DNA of 64,000 bases from Thiovibrio sp964588325 (GCA_964588325.1 CAZPOR010000013.1:42197-106196); one strand, 5' to 3'. Shown: positions 23,169 to 31,741, counted from the stretch's first letter. Notes: a model not told the origin generated them from the letters alone. Numbers and translations are program-made.

Positions 23169-23930
23169 ATGAGCGACATGAAAGATATCCAAGGCCAGCG
23201 TGATTACCGCCGGATCAACATCAAGAAGGTGGGGGTAAAAAACATCTCCTACCCGGTAACCGTTCTGGACAAAGCGCGAAAAACCCAAAAAACCGTGGCC
23301 ACGGTCAACATGTACGTCAACCTGCCCCATCAGTTCAAGGGCACCCACATGAGCCGGTTCGTGGAAATTCTCAACCGGTTCCACGGCGAAATAAACCTGA
23401 AGAGCTTTCATCGCATCCTCGAAGAGATGAAAATCAAGCTCCAGGCGGAAGCGGCCCACCTGGAAATGACCTTTCCCTATTTCCTGCAAAAATCCTCCGG
23501 ACAGGCGCAATCGGTGGGCATGAAGGAATACCGCTGCACCATGCACGGCTCGCTAAAAAAAACCGATGATCTCGTCCTGGAAATCCAGGTGCCCATTTCC
23601 CCGCCGGTGCCGTCCCAGAGAGGCCAGGGTTTGCCTCCCTCCCTCGGCCATTGGGGCAGGGCCACCATCCGCTTGCGCTTCAAGCATTTCATCTGGATCG
23701 AGGAGATCATCCAGTTGGTCGAAGAGGTGACGTCCCACAACCTTTGCTGGCCCACGGCAGAGGCCTGCACGGAATACACCCTTTCCGTGGAAAGCATTAC
23801 CACGGCCCTTGGCCGCACCCTTGAGAACCATGCGGCCATTGCCTGGTTTTCCGTTCTGGTGGAAAATCTTTCGCAAGGCTACAACACCTTTGCCTCCCTG
23901 GAATGGCAGAACAACACAGCCGCGTCCTGA
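23169..23930 (+). CDS. FolE2/MptA-like (GTP cyclohydrolase IB fold) protein lacking catalytic motif
   Basis: 253 residues. The first 140 match GTP cyclohydrolase IB well: DYRRINIKKVGVK, 'YPVTVLDKARKTQKTVATVNMYV', 'LPHQFKGTHMSRFVEIL', and later 'FKHFIWIEEIIQLVE'. Where the family has the metal-binding Cys in a CPCSKEIS...GAHNQR stretch, this protein reads 'SPPVPSQRGQGLPPSLGHWG' (144-163). The conserved acidic C-terminal part (LLKRxDE..VTE.AYdNP) is also replaced (190-230). No frameshift explains this; other frames do not restore the motif. It is probably not a GTP cyclohydrolase and may have a new role or be non-catalytic. Start is ATG 23169, or 23178; the ribosome site is weak. Confidence 0.75.
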   Translation: MSDMKDIQGQRDYRRINIKKVGVKNISYPVTVLDKARKTQKTVATVNMYVNLPHQFKGTHMSRFVEILNRFHGEINLKSFHRILEEMKIKLQAEAAHLEMTFPYFLQKSSGQAQSVGMKEYRCTMHGSLKKTDDLVLEIQVPISPPVPSQRGQGLPPSLGHWGRATIRLRFKHFIWIEEIIQLVEEVTSHNLCWPTAEACTEYTLSVESITTALGRTLENHAAIAWFSVLVENLSQGYNTFASLEWQNNTAAS

Positions 23931-24080
23931 GCCGGTGCAGCAAAAAAAATTGTCATTTTGGTTGCCAAAACAGCATAAAGAGCCGTAATACAACAAACCG
24001 GAAAGCAGCACGCAGTGTGCAACTGCTCCTCGACACGGCCGCACGGATCACCGTCAAAAAAATATCGCGAGAAACTGACC

Positions 24081-26156
24081 ATGCAACACGAACTCCTCTT
24101 TGAAATCGGCACCGAAGAAATTCCGGCCGGCTATATAATGCCCGCCCTTGCCCAATTGGAAAAAATCCTCGGCGAGCGGCTCACCGCCCTGACCCTGCCC
24201 TATTCCACCCTGCGCACCGCTGCCACCCCCCGGCGTCTTGCCGTGTCGATCAACGGCTTGGTCGAACGCCAGCCGGACCGGCAAGAGGAGATTCTCGGCC
24301 CCCCGAAAAAAGCGGCCTTTGACCAGAATGGCCAGCCCACCCAGGCAGCCATCGGCTTTGCCAAAAAGAACGGGGTCGCGATTGAGGCCCTGCAGATACT
24401 GGCAACGCCCAAGGGCGAATACCTCATGGTGCGCGTCGAACAGGCCGGCCGTCCGACCTCGGAACTCCTTGCCGAGCTGCTGCCCGAGGTGGTCACCAGC
24501 CTCAATTTCCCCAAATCCATGCGCTGGGGCGCGGGCCGCGTCAGCTTTGCCCGACCGATCCAGTGGCTGCTCGCCGTGTATGGCGGCAAGACCGTTCCCT
24601 TCACCCTCGACACCATCACCAGCAGCAACACCACACAGGGCCACCGTTTCATGGCCAGGGAGCCCTTCCCCGCCTCCGGCTACAGCGACTATGTCGAAAC
24701 CCTGCGCGCGGCCCAGGTCATGGTCGAGCCCCAGGAACGCCGCGGTGCGGTGCTTGCCGCGATCACCAGGGCGGCCCAGCAGGCGGGAGGGGCGATTCTT
24801 CCGGATGACGAACTGGTGGACACGGTGTGCAATCTGGTGGAAAAGCCCTTTGCCATCTGCGGCGCCTTTGAAGAGCGCTTTCTCGCCCTGCCCCGCGAGG
24901 TGCTGATCACCTCCATGCGCGAGCACCAGAAATACTTTGCCGTGGTTGACAGCGCGGGCAAGCTCATGTCCAACTTCATCGCGGTGAACAACACGGACAC
25001 CAAGGATGCGAAGCTTGCCGCCGACGGCCACCAGCGGGTGATCCGGGCGCGGCTGGAGGATGCCTTTTTCTTTTTCAAGGAAGACCAGCGCCGCACCCTG
25101 GCGGATCGGGTCGAAGACCTGACGGGCGTTATCTTCCAGCACAAACTGGGCACCATGCTCGATAAAACCCGCCGCGTCATCACCCTGGCGGGTTTGCTGG
25201 CGAAAAAACTGGCGCCGGAGCACCTGGCCTCGACAGAACGGGCAGCCCTTCTGGCCAAGACCGACCTGCTCACCGACATGGTGGGAGAGTTCCCCACCCT
25301 GCAAGGGGCAATCGGCCGCGATTACGCCCTGCTCGGCGGCGAAACACCCGAGGTGGCCACGGCCATCCGGGAGCATTATCTGCCGGTCCGGGCAGGCGGG
25401 GAGCTGCCCACCTCAATCCCTGGGGCGCTGGTGGGCATGGCCGACCGGATTGACTCCATCGCCGGCTGCTTCGGCATCGGCCAAACCCCCACCGGCACTG
25501 CGGACCCCTTCGGCCTGCGCCGCCTCTCGTTGGGGCTGCTCAATATCATCAACGCCATGGGTTTCAGCCTCTCCCTGACCGAATTCGTGGACCAGGCGCT
25601 CGCCCTGTACGGCGACAAGCTGAGCGTTCCCCAGGACGAGGCCCGCCGCAACGTGCTTGAGTTCATCAAGGGCCGTTTCAGCAACGATCTCACCGGCCAG
25701 GGAATCCCGGCCGAGGCGGTGGAAGCGGTCACCTCGATCTCCTTCGACGATCCAATGGATTGCAGACGCAGGATCAACGCCCTCATGGCCATCAGCAAGG
25801 AAGAAGCCTTCCCCATCCTGGCCGGAGCCTTCAAACGGGTGATCAATATCATCAAGGAGAACAGCGAGACTTCGGTGCAGACAGCGCTACTCACCGAGAG
25901 TGCCGAGCAGAAGCTGCATGCGGCCTACCTGACTGTCCGCGGAGAGGCTGCTCCTTTGCTTGCAGCCAGCGATTATGAAGGGGCGCTGGGGGTGATCCTC
26001 AAGATGAAGGAGCCGGTTGACACCTTTTTTGAGGAGGTCATGGTCATGGCAGAGGATGCAAAGGTGCGCGCCAACCGGCTGAACCTGCTCACCGCCATCG
26101 CCCAGCTCTTTTTGCAGATCGGCGATTTCTCAAAGATGAACGCCATCAATCAGTAA
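24081..26156 (+). CDS. glyS: Glycyl-tRNA synthetase beta subunit
   Basis: 691 residues from ATG 24081, where the family begins ('HELLFEIGTEEIPAGYI'). It continues with 'RTAATPRRLAV', 'REHQKYFAV', 'EDAFFFFKEDQ', and the HD-like region 'LTDMVGEFPTLQGAIGRDYA'. GlyS carries tRNA recognition and forms alpha2beta2 with GlyQ. glyQ is not in the window; it is usually immediately upstream, so the two genes are separated here. A longer in-frame start at 24015 lacks conservation. Confidence 0.95.
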   Translation: MQHELLFEIGTEEIPAGYIMPALAQLEKILGERLTALTLPYSTLRTAATPRRLAVSINGLVERQPDRQEEILGPPKKAAFDQNGQPTQAAIGFAKKNGVAIEALQILATPKGEYLMVRVEQAGRPTSELLAELLPEVVTSLNFPKSMRWGAGRVSFARPIQWLLAVYGGKTVPFTLDTITSSNTTQGHRFMAREPFPASGYSDYVETLRAAQVMVEPQERRGAVLAAITRAAQQAGGAILPDDELVDTVCNLVEKPFAICGAFEERFLALPREVLITSMREHQKYFAVVDSAGKLMSNFIAVNNTDTKDAKLAADGHQRVIRARLEDAFFFFKEDQRRTLADRVEDLTGVIFQHKLGTMLDKTRRVITLAGLLAKKLAPEHLASTERAALLAKTDLLTDMVGEFPTLQGAIGRDYALLGGETPEVATAIREHYLPVRAGGELPTSIPGALVGMADRIDSIAGCFGIGQTPTGTADPFGLRRLSLGLLNIINAMGFSLSLTEFVDQALALYGDKLSVPQDEARRNVLEFIKGRFSNDLTGQGIPAEAVEAVTSISFDDPMDCRRRINALMAISKEEAFPILAGAFKRVINIIKENSETSVQTALLTESAEQKLHAAYLTVRGEAAPLLAASDYEGALGVILKMKEPVDTFFEEVMVMAEDAKVRANRLNLLTAIAQLFLQIGDFSKMNAINQ

Positions 26157-26234
26157 GGGAAATACCCGCCGCTCGACACCACAGACGACGGCACACAGCA
26201 ACTCTGGGGAAATGGGCATATGGGAAAATAGGCA

Positions 26235-26263
26235 TTGCCCCGAAAGGACTCCTGCATTATAGT
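26235..26263 (+). promoter_or_regulatory. Candidate promoter for the AbrB-type toxin-antitoxin pair
   Basis: TTGCCC (26235-26240), 17 nt, TATAGT (26258-26263), 22 nt before the antitoxin ATG. Confidence 0.5.
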
Positions 26264-26284
26264 CAAAACAGGAGGACACCCGCC

Positions 26285-26554
26285 ATGTTGGTACAAACAG
26301 ACGCCAGACGCCGCATTACTCTGCCCCCTTCCCTTGACATCCATCCTGGAGACGCCATTAACCTGGAGATTCTCCCGGATGGCCGGATCATGCTGATCCC
26401 GGTAGAGCCGGTCCCCAAGCACCAGATGTGGGCATGGACCACGGAGAACAAGGAGGCTATCGCCGCTTCCCTGTCCGACCCGCGCCCCTCCATCGCGGTC
26501 GAGACGCCGGAACAGGCGGATACGCTCGCCAAGAGGTGGACCGGTGCGGATTGA
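26285..26554 (+). CDS. AbrB/SpoVT-type antitoxin
   Basis: 89 residues. The N-terminal swapped-hairpin DNA-binding fold is visible as 'VQTDARRRITLPPSLDIHPGD' and LEILPDGRIMLIPV. The C-terminal half (after about 45) is the partner-binding region with acidic and Pro residues. AGGAGG precedes the ATG. It overlaps the following toxin by 11 nt, so the pair is probably self-regulated from the promoter at 26235. Confidence 0.75.
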   Translation: MLVQTDARRRITLPPSLDIHPGDAINLEILPDGRIMLIPVEPVPKHQMWAWTTENKEAIAASLSDPRPSIAVETPEQADTLAKRWTGAD

Positions 26555-26840
26555 GGTCCGCCCCGCCTTCGACGAGGCCGTCATGGCCGCCGAGTTGCCG
26601 GTCCGCAAGGCTGCCGCCAAGATGCTCCAGCTCCTTCATTCCCTCGACCTGCCGCAACTCTGGAGCCATTCCGGCCTCAATTTCGAAAAGCTGCATGGCA
26701 TGATCGAACCAGCCAGCGGCGAACAGCTTTATTCCCTGCGACTTGGCTCCGCCGCACGCGCCATTGCCTGCCTGCGCCAGGGGCCAACCCTGGTGCTGGT
26801 CAGCCTGCATGTTCAGCACGACAAGGCATACCGGAAGTGA
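26544..26840 (+). CDS. Toxin-like protein paired with AbrB antitoxin (RelE-like)
   Basis: 98 residues from GTG 26544 (AGAGGTGG upstream). The layout is RelE-like: 'FDEAVMAAELPVRKAAAKMLQLL' helices, a 'SHSGLNFEKLHGM' loop, and strands LYSLRLGSAARAIACLRQG and 'LVLVSLHVQHDKAYRK', ending in the His/Asp/Tyr region common in RelE toxins. Probable mRNA interferase; this rests on fold pattern and gene pairing. Confidence 0.65.
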   Translation: MRIEVRPAFDEAVMAAELPVRKAAAKMLQLLHSLDLPQLWSHSGLNFEKLHGMIEPASGEQLYSLRLGSAARAIACLRQGPTLVLVSLHVQHDKAYRK

Positions 26841-26888
26841 TGAAACGATAGCCCCTCCCCCGTAACAGACGGAGCGAGTTAGTCAACT

Positions 26889-26904
26889 AATCAACAACGC
26901 CCCC
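26889..26904. repeat. 16-mer shared with 3747-3762
   Basis: AATCAACAACGCCCCC, an exact copy of the sequence beside the MNT/HEPN remnant. Both copies lie downstream of toxin-antitoxin genes. Confidence 0.6.
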
Positions 26905-26942
26905 TTTCACTCTTTCACTCCTCGGGCATGACTGACTTTTCC

Positions 26943-26972
26943 TTGACATTCCTCCTTGGCTTGCGGTAGACT
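26943..26972 (+). promoter_or_regulatory. Candidate promoter for the His-rich/HupE operon
   Basis: TTGACA (26943-26948), 18 nt, TAGACT (26967-26972), about 50 nt upstream of the TTG start at 27023. Confidence 0.5.
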
Positions 26973-27022
26973 CCGGCCCGTTCGCGGAATGCTTGACCAA
27001 CCCCAGAGCGGAGTGTAATCGC

Positions 27023-27415
27023 TTGCCTCAACAGTTCTTCCAGCGTCGGATCATTGCGGTTTTGGTCATCCTTCTCTTCCTTTTTTCCGCAAACGGCGTT
27101 TCCTTCGGTTTCCATGTAACCGAGAGACAGCCTGTGATGCCCACCGACTCGCGGACTTCAGCCGAGACTGACGCCGTTTGTTTCGAGCGCCATGCGGACA
27201 TTGACCCGCTGGGGCATGGGCATGATTCCATCCCTCAGCCCCACAAGGAAGAAGGGTGCTGCGACGGCCACAATCACCACAGCCACGACTTCAACCTCTG
27301 GACACCTCCCTCGCTTCCCGTAATTTTCCTTTCACGCCTGAGTTTTTTCGAATACGCTCCTTCCATCCCCGAGATGTTTCTCGATCTTTGTCCGCCTCCT
27401 CCGAACACCGTCTAA
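27023..27415 (+). CDS. His-rich secreted protein, probable metal binding
   Basis: 130 residues from a TTG with GGAG 9-10 nt upstream. The signal-like hydrophobic segment is 'IIAVLVILLFLFSANGVSFG'. The mature part has many His, Cys and Asp, including HADIDPLGHGHD and CCDGHNHHSHD, so it should bind divalent metal in the periplasm. No catalytic motif. It precedes a HupE-type membrane protein and an anchor protein, a set often found beside heavy-metal efflux genes; no efflux pump is in the window. Confidence 0.6.
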   Translation: MPQQFFQRRIIAVLVILLFLFSANGVSFGFHVTERQPVMPTDSRTSAETDAVCFERHADIDPLGHGHDSIPQPHKEEGCCDGHNHHSHDFNLWTPPSLPVIFLSRLSFFEYAPSIPEMFLDLCPPPPNTV

Positions 27416-27488
27416 CCCCTTGCGGCGATCGTCCGCAGCCCCTCAATTTATCGGCGGCCACGATCCGGGGTTTCCCCCCAGAGGGCAT

Positions 27489-27525
27489 ACGCTGAGTTGA
27501 GCGGCCAAGCTGCTCAACTCAGCGT
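27489..27525. promoter_or_regulatory. 14-bp perfect hairpin upstream of hupE-like gene
   Basis: ACGCTGAGTTGAGC (27489-27502), 9-nt loop, exact reverse complement (27512-27525). There is no T-run after it. It could be an RNA regulatory stem, a processing site or an operator; nearby, GCGCATG...CATGCGC (27579-27608) forms a second dyad. Confidence 0.6.
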
Positions 27526-27664
27526 TATCGTCGACCCCACTGCGATTTCAGCAGTCCATGGCCTTATCCGGGCACCACGCGCATGACTCCATTTTTTTTG
27601 GCATGCGCGCCACGGTGTTGTATTCGATGCACGTCAACGTGTTACGCATTTTGGAGATAAACAT

Positions 27665-28405
27665 ATGACCTTTCAGTTATTATCAAAAGCGGCCCGTGAT
27701 TTTCCGGCCGCAACGGGATTCGGGGCATGCATGCGTGTGCTCCTCCTGGCCCTCATCCCCCTCCTGTTCAGTGCCGTTGCGCACGCCCACGGGGTGGCCG
27801 AAGGCGACAAGGGATACATCCAGGAAATTTCCGGTCCCAATCTGTTGCCCTTCACCTACCTCGGCGCCAAGCACATGGTCACCGGCTACGATCACCTGCT
27901 GTTTCTCGCAGGGGTCATCTTCTTCCTCTATCGCTTGAAGGATATCGCGATCTATGTGAGCCTGTTCGCGATCGGCCATTCAAGCACCCTGTTGTACGGC
28001 GTCTATGCCGGAGTAAACGTCAACGCCTATCTCATCGACGCGATCATCGGCCTGTCGGTGGTGTACAAGGCGCTTGACAACATCGGCGCCTTTCAGCGCT
28101 GGTTCGGCGTACAACCCAACACCAAGGTGGCGACCCTCATTTTTGGTCTTTTCCATGGGTTCGGCCTGGCCGCGAAGATCCAGGAGTATGAAATAGCGCG
28201 CGATGGCCTGCTGCCGAACCTGCTCGCCTTCAACGTCGGCGTCGAGATCGGCCAGTTGCTTGGCTTGGGCGCTATCCTGATCGCGATGGGGTACTGGCGT
28301 CGAACCGCTGCCTTTTTCAAGTACGCCTATACCGCCAATGTCGCCATGATGAGCGCCGGATTCGTGTTGATCGGCTATCAGCTCACTGGCTTTGTTGTTT
28401 CCTGA
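27665..28405 (+). CDS. HupE/UreJ-family membrane protein
   Basis: 246 residues. An N-terminal signal-like segment ends near VAHAHG, leaving a His-containing mature start. 'FTYLGAKHMVTGYDHLLFLAGVIFF' is the family signature with metal-type His/Asp, followed by helices 'VSLFAIGHSSTLLYG', 'FGLFHGFGLAAK' and 'NVGVEIGQLLGL'. HupE/UreJ proteins are linked to nickel or cobalt uptake; members of this branch often sit in metal-resistance clusters. The gene follows a His-rich protein and a hairpin-containing leader. Confidence 0.8.
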   Translation: MTFQLLSKAARDFPAATGFGACMRVLLLALIPLLFSAVAHAHGVAEGDKGYIQEISGPNLLPFTYLGAKHMVTGYDHLLFLAGVIFFLYRLKDIAIYVSLFAIGHSSTLLYGVYAGVNVNAYLIDAIIGLSVVYKALDNIGAFQRWFGVQPNTKVATLIFGLFHGFGLAAKIQEYEIARDGLLPNLLAFNVGVEIGQLLGLGAILIAMGYWRRTAAFFKYAYTANVAMMSAGFVLIGYQLTGFVVS

Positions 28406-28428
28406 AAATCCCAAGGAGGTTTCTTCCA

Positions 28429-29073
28429 ATGTATAATTCCGATCTTCCCACCCGCGCCGAACTGCCCAGCACGGGCAAATTATTGCGTTCCACCGTTGTC
28501 GCGGCCCTGGTCGCCCTGGTGTTGCTCGTCACGACAATTCTGCCCGCCGAATACGGCATTGATCCGACCGGGATTGGCCGGACGCTCGACCTTACCCGGA
28601 TGGGCGAGATAAAGGTCGCGCTGGCAACCGAGGCGCAAAGCGAGCAGAAGCCCTTGACGGACAGCACACCCGTTACGGTCGAGCCTGCCGCACGCCCAGC
28701 CGAGGTGGCTGCAACGGCGACGGCCACCGCCCAAAAACAGAAAGCGAATCAGCAGCACTCCCTGACCATCACGCTTGCCCCCGGACAGGGAGCGGAGGTG
28801 AAGCTTGCCATGAAAAAAGACGCCATAGCCCACTATGAATGGGCCACAGTGGGAGGCACCGTCAATTTCGACACGCACGGCGACCCGGACAATGCGCCCA
28901 AAGGCTTTTATCATGGCTATGGCAAGGGCCGGAACGAGACAGGAGCCAGCGGCAAACTCCAGGCCGCCTTTGATGGCAAGCATGGCTGGTTCTGGCGCAA
29001 CCGTTCCGATGCCGAAGTGACAGTTGCCCTGAAAACCAGCGGAGAGTATGAACAGATCAAACGTGTGCTCTAG
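28429..29073 (+). CDS. Transmembrane anchor protein of metal-type cluster
   Basis: 214 residues: one helix near the N-terminus (VVAALVALVLLVTTILP, about 23-39), an Ala/Thr/Glu-rich linker, then a C-terminal beta-rich domain with HYEWATVGGTVNFDTHGDP and 'GKHGWFWRNRSD'. This matches proteins annotated 'transmembrane anchor protein' that accompany HupE genes; their function is unknown. AAGGAGG precedes the ATG. A strong terminator follows at 29120-29152, ending the cluster. Confidence 0.7.
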   Translation: MYNSDLPTRAELPSTGKLLRSTVVAALVALVLLVTTILPAEYGIDPTGIGRTLDLTRMGEIKVALATEAQSEQKPLTDSTPVTVEPAARPAEVAATATATAQKQKANQQHSLTITLAPGQGAEVKLAMKKDAIAHYEWATVGGTVNFDTHGDPDNAPKGFYHGYGKGRNETGASGKLQAAFDGKHGWFWRNRSDAEVTVALKTSGEYEQIKRVL

Positions 29074-29119
29074 GCGGCCGTATAAACGCGCCAGTTGCAC
29101 ATGAGTTGCAGCTTGGGCA

Positions 29120-29152
29120 GGCGGCGGGCATTGCATGGCCCGCCGCCTTTTT
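29120..29152 (+). terminator. Strong intrinsic terminator
   Basis: GGCGGCGGGC (29120-29129), 8-nt loop, GCCCGCCGCC (29138-29147), then five T. A perfect 10-bp GC stem that closes the His-rich/HupE/anchor operon. Confidence 0.9.
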
Positions 29153-29223
29153 CCTGTCGGTTCCTCTTGAAATGGACGAATTTTCATGCCATTAAGAACG
29201 GTATTTATTGCAGGGCGATCTCG

Positions 29224-29664
29224 ATGTGGGAGGTAACCGGGCACCTCGGATTGTTTCTCTCTGCGTTCGGCGCCGCGACCCTGCTCCCCCTCCAGTCCGA
29301 GACGGTGCTTGCCGGGCTGCTTTTCGCGGATCGGTATCCGGCCTGGACTCTGCTTCTCGTTGCCACCTGCGGCAATGTGCTTGGTTCGGTCGCAAACTGG
29401 TGGATGGGACGCTCCATCGAGTATTTCCGGGAGAAATCCTGGTTCCCGGTCAAGGAGCACGATCTTGAAAAAGCCCGGCGCTCCTATCACCGCCATGGCC
29501 GTTGGAGCCTGTTGTTGAGCTGGGCGCCCATCATCGGCGATCCCCTTACCGTGGTGGCCGGCCTCATGCGCGAGCCCCTCTGGAGTTTTCTCCTGATGGT
29601 TACCCTGGCCAAGGCAGGGCGCTATCTGGTTCTGGCGATGCTGGTGCTGGGCTGGGCCAGGTAG
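29224..29664 (+). CDS. YqaA/DedA-family membrane protein
   Basis: 146 residues from ATG 29224; longer frames upstream run through the terminator and are rejected. Several membrane helices, with the DedA/YqaA features 'LLPLQSETVLAGLLFA', 'GNVLGSVANWWMGR' and 'WAPIIGDPLTVVAGLMR', including the acidic and Arg residues of the family. Relatives act as phospholipid flippases or proton-linked transporters. A CorC-like gene follows immediately. Confidence 0.8.
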   Translation: MWEVTGHLGLFLSAFGAATLLPLQSETVLAGLLFADRYPAWTLLLVATCGNVLGSVANWWMGRSIEYFREKSWFPVKEHDLEKARRSYHRHGRWSLLLSWAPIIGDPLTVVAGLMREPLWSFLLMVTLAKAGRYLVLAMLVLGWAR

Positions 29665-29703
29665 CACCACGCCTTTCCGACGTTGCTGCTTACTTTTCTC
29701 TGC

Positions 29704-30744
29704 ATGCCGGAACAGACTGCGGATATCAGTGCCACGGCTGCCGTCGTTGTGGCGATCACCTATGTCTCCATTGTTGCCGGTGAGCTGGTGCCCAAACGCC
29801 TCGGCCAGATCAACCCGGAGACCATCGCCCTCTTGGTGGCCCGGCCCATGCGGGCGTTGGCCTTCTTCAGCCGCCCGTTTGTCCTGCTGCTCTCGTTTTC
29901 CACCCACTCCCTGCTCAAGATCATGGGGGTCGATCAAAACACCGCGCCCAGCGTTACCGAGGAGGAGATCCATGCCATGCTGAATGAAGGCTCCGAGGCC
30001 GGGGTCATCGAGCTGCAGGAACACGCGATCGTACGCAATGTTTTCCGCCTCGACGACCGCCAATTGGGGTCGCTGATGATTCCGCGGTCCGCGGTGGTCT
30101 GCCTCGACATCCGCCAGACGCAGGAGGAGAACCTCAAACTTTTGATAGAGTCGGATCATTCCTGCTTTCCGGTCTGCGATGGCGGGATGGACAAACTGCT
30201 TGGCATCGTGGAGGCCAAACATGCCCTGGCCTCCGTGGCCCAGGGGCACCCCCTGGATTTCTCCGTTGGTCTGCATCCCGGCGCCTTTGTGCCGGAGACC
30301 CTGACCGGCATGGAGCTGCTGGAACAGTTCCGGGCCAGCAACATGCAGATGGCCTTTGTCATCGACGAGTATGGCGAAATAGAAGGGGTGGTCACCCTGC
30401 AAGACCTGCTCGAAGCGGTGATCGGCGAATTCACTCCACGGAACGCCGAGGACGCCTGGGCCGTGCAGCGGGAGGATGGCTCGTGGCTGCTGGATGGGAC
30501 CATCCCCATTCCGGAGCTCAAGGATCGCCTCGCGCTCAAGGCGGTGCCCGAGGAGGACAAGGGACGTTACCATACCCTCAGCGGCCTGGTCATGCTGCTG
30601 CTTGGCCGGGTGCCACGAACCGGCGACTACACGGAATGGGAAGGGTGGCGGCTTGAGGTGGTGGACATGGACGACAAGCGCATCGACAAGGTGCTGGCCA
30701 CCTTACTCTCCGACATCCCCCCAAAAAAATCGGAACATTCCTGA
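29704..30744 (+). CDS. CorC/HlyC-family protein with shortened DUF21 domain
   Basis: 346 residues from ATG 29704 (a TTG at 29683 would add seven). The frame enters the DUF21 membrane domain only at its last part ('AITYVSIVAGELVPKRLGQINPE'); the first two helices, usually about 80-100 residues, are absent. The rest is intact: two CBS domains (about 130-255, 'FVIDEYGEIEGVVTLQDLLEAVIGE') and a C-terminal CorC_HlyC domain. Full-length relatives are putative Mg/Co efflux proteins. The deletion abuts the yqaA stop, so a rearrangement probably removed the front of the gene. It may be non-functional. Confidence 0.75.
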   Translation: MPEQTADISATAAVVVAITYVSIVAGELVPKRLGQINPETIALLVARPMRALAFFSRPFVLLLSFSTHSLLKIMGVDQNTAPSVTEEEIHAMLNEGSEAGVIELQEHAIVRNVFRLDDRQLGSLMIPRSAVVCLDIRQTQEENLKLLIESDHSCFPVCDGGMDKLLGIVEAKHALASVAQGHPLDFSVGLHPGAFVPETLTGMELLEQFRASNMQMAFVIDEYGEIEGVVTLQDLLEAVIGEFTPRNAEDAWAVQREDGSWLLDGTIPIPELKDRLALKAVPEEDKGRYHTLSGLVMLLLGRVPRTGDYTEWEGWRLEVVDMDDKRIDKVLATLLSDIPPKKSEHS

Positions 30745-30862
30745 TTCGCCGATGTCTAGAGTTTCACCCAGGCCCAAGCGGATAACTTGCCGACCCTCCG
30801 GCGCGGTCTGGGGCTAGGCGGTCGCGTCCGTTGGCCATGTCTTCAACAACAGGAAACGCATC

Positions 30863-31741
30863 ATGAAACGGGTTTTTCTCTTCCTCTGCACCAACCTCGC
30901 CATCATGCTCGTGCTGGGCACGGTGGTAAACCTGCTCGGGGTCAACCGCTTTCTCACGGCCAACGGCCTGAATCTCGGCATGCTGCTGGCATTTGCCGCG
31001 ATTATGGGCTTCGGCGGCGCCTTTATCTCCTTGTGGATGTCCAAGACCATCGCCAAATGGTCCACCGGCGCCCAGGTCATTGAGCAGCCGCGGAACCGGG
31101 AAGAGCAGTGGCTGATCGACACCGTGGCCCGGTTTGCCCGCGAGGCAGGCCTGCCCATGCCCGAGGTGGCGATTTACGAGGGGGAGCCGAACGCCTTCGC
31201 CACCGGGGCGAGCAAGGCCAAATCGCTGGTCGCGGTCTCCACCGGGCTGCTCCACGGCATGAACAAGCAGGAGGTCGAGGCGGTTCTGGCCCACGAAGTG
31301 GCGCACATCGCCAACGGCGACATGGTGACGCTGACCCTGATTCAGGGGGTGGTCAACACCTTTGTCTTCTTTCTGGCCAGGGTGGTGGGCTCGCTCATCG
31401 ACAGCATGCTGCGCCGGGGCGACGAGACAGAAGCCCCTTCCGGCCCTGGGATCGGCTACATGATAATCGTGTTCGTCTGCGAGATGGTTTTTGGTGTCCT
31501 CGCCAGCACGGTGGTGATGTACTTTTCCCGCCAGCGGGAGTTCCGGGCCGACGCAGGCGCAGCGTATCTCCTGGGCGGTCCCCAGCCGATGATCGCTGCC
31601 CTGCAACGGCTTAGCGGGATGCAAGCTGGTGAACTGCCGCAAAACATGGCCGCCTCGGGCATTGCCGGCAAAGGTGCCTGGATGGCGCTGTTTGCCACCC
31701 ACCCCAGCCTGGAAAGCCGTATCGCCGCCCTGCAACGCTAG
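30863..31741 (+). CDS. htpX: Membrane metalloprotease HtpX
   Basis: 292 residues, M48 family. Two N-terminal helices, then a cytosolic protease domain with the zinc motif HEVAH (about 144-148) and the third ligand Glu in 'FSRQREFRADAGAAYL'. Two more helices lie between these ('VNTFVFFLARVVGSL', 'IIVFVCEMVFGVLAS'). It degrades misfolded inner-membrane proteins alongside FtsH. Monocistronic here, ending convergent with the EAL-HDOD gene. Confidence 0.95.
   Translation: MKRVFLFLCTNLAIMLVLGTVVNLLGVNRFLTANGLNLGMLLAFAAIMGFGGAFISLWMSKTIAKWSTGAQVIEQPRNREEQWLIDTVARFAREAGLPMPEVAIYEGEPNAFATGASKAKSLVAVSTGLLHGMNKQEVEAVLAHEVAHIANGDMVTLTLIQGVVNTFVFFLARVVGSLIDSMLRRGDETEAPSGPGIGYMIIVFVCEMVFGVLASTVVMYFSRQREFRADAGAAYLLGGPQPMIAALQRLSGMQAGELPQNMAASGIAGKGAWMALFATHPSLESRIAALQR

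Noticed and set aside
26915..27115. 66-codon minus-strand frame opposite the His-rich gene
   Set aside because: Charged low-complexity shadow overlapping a good plus-strand promoter and signal peptide.
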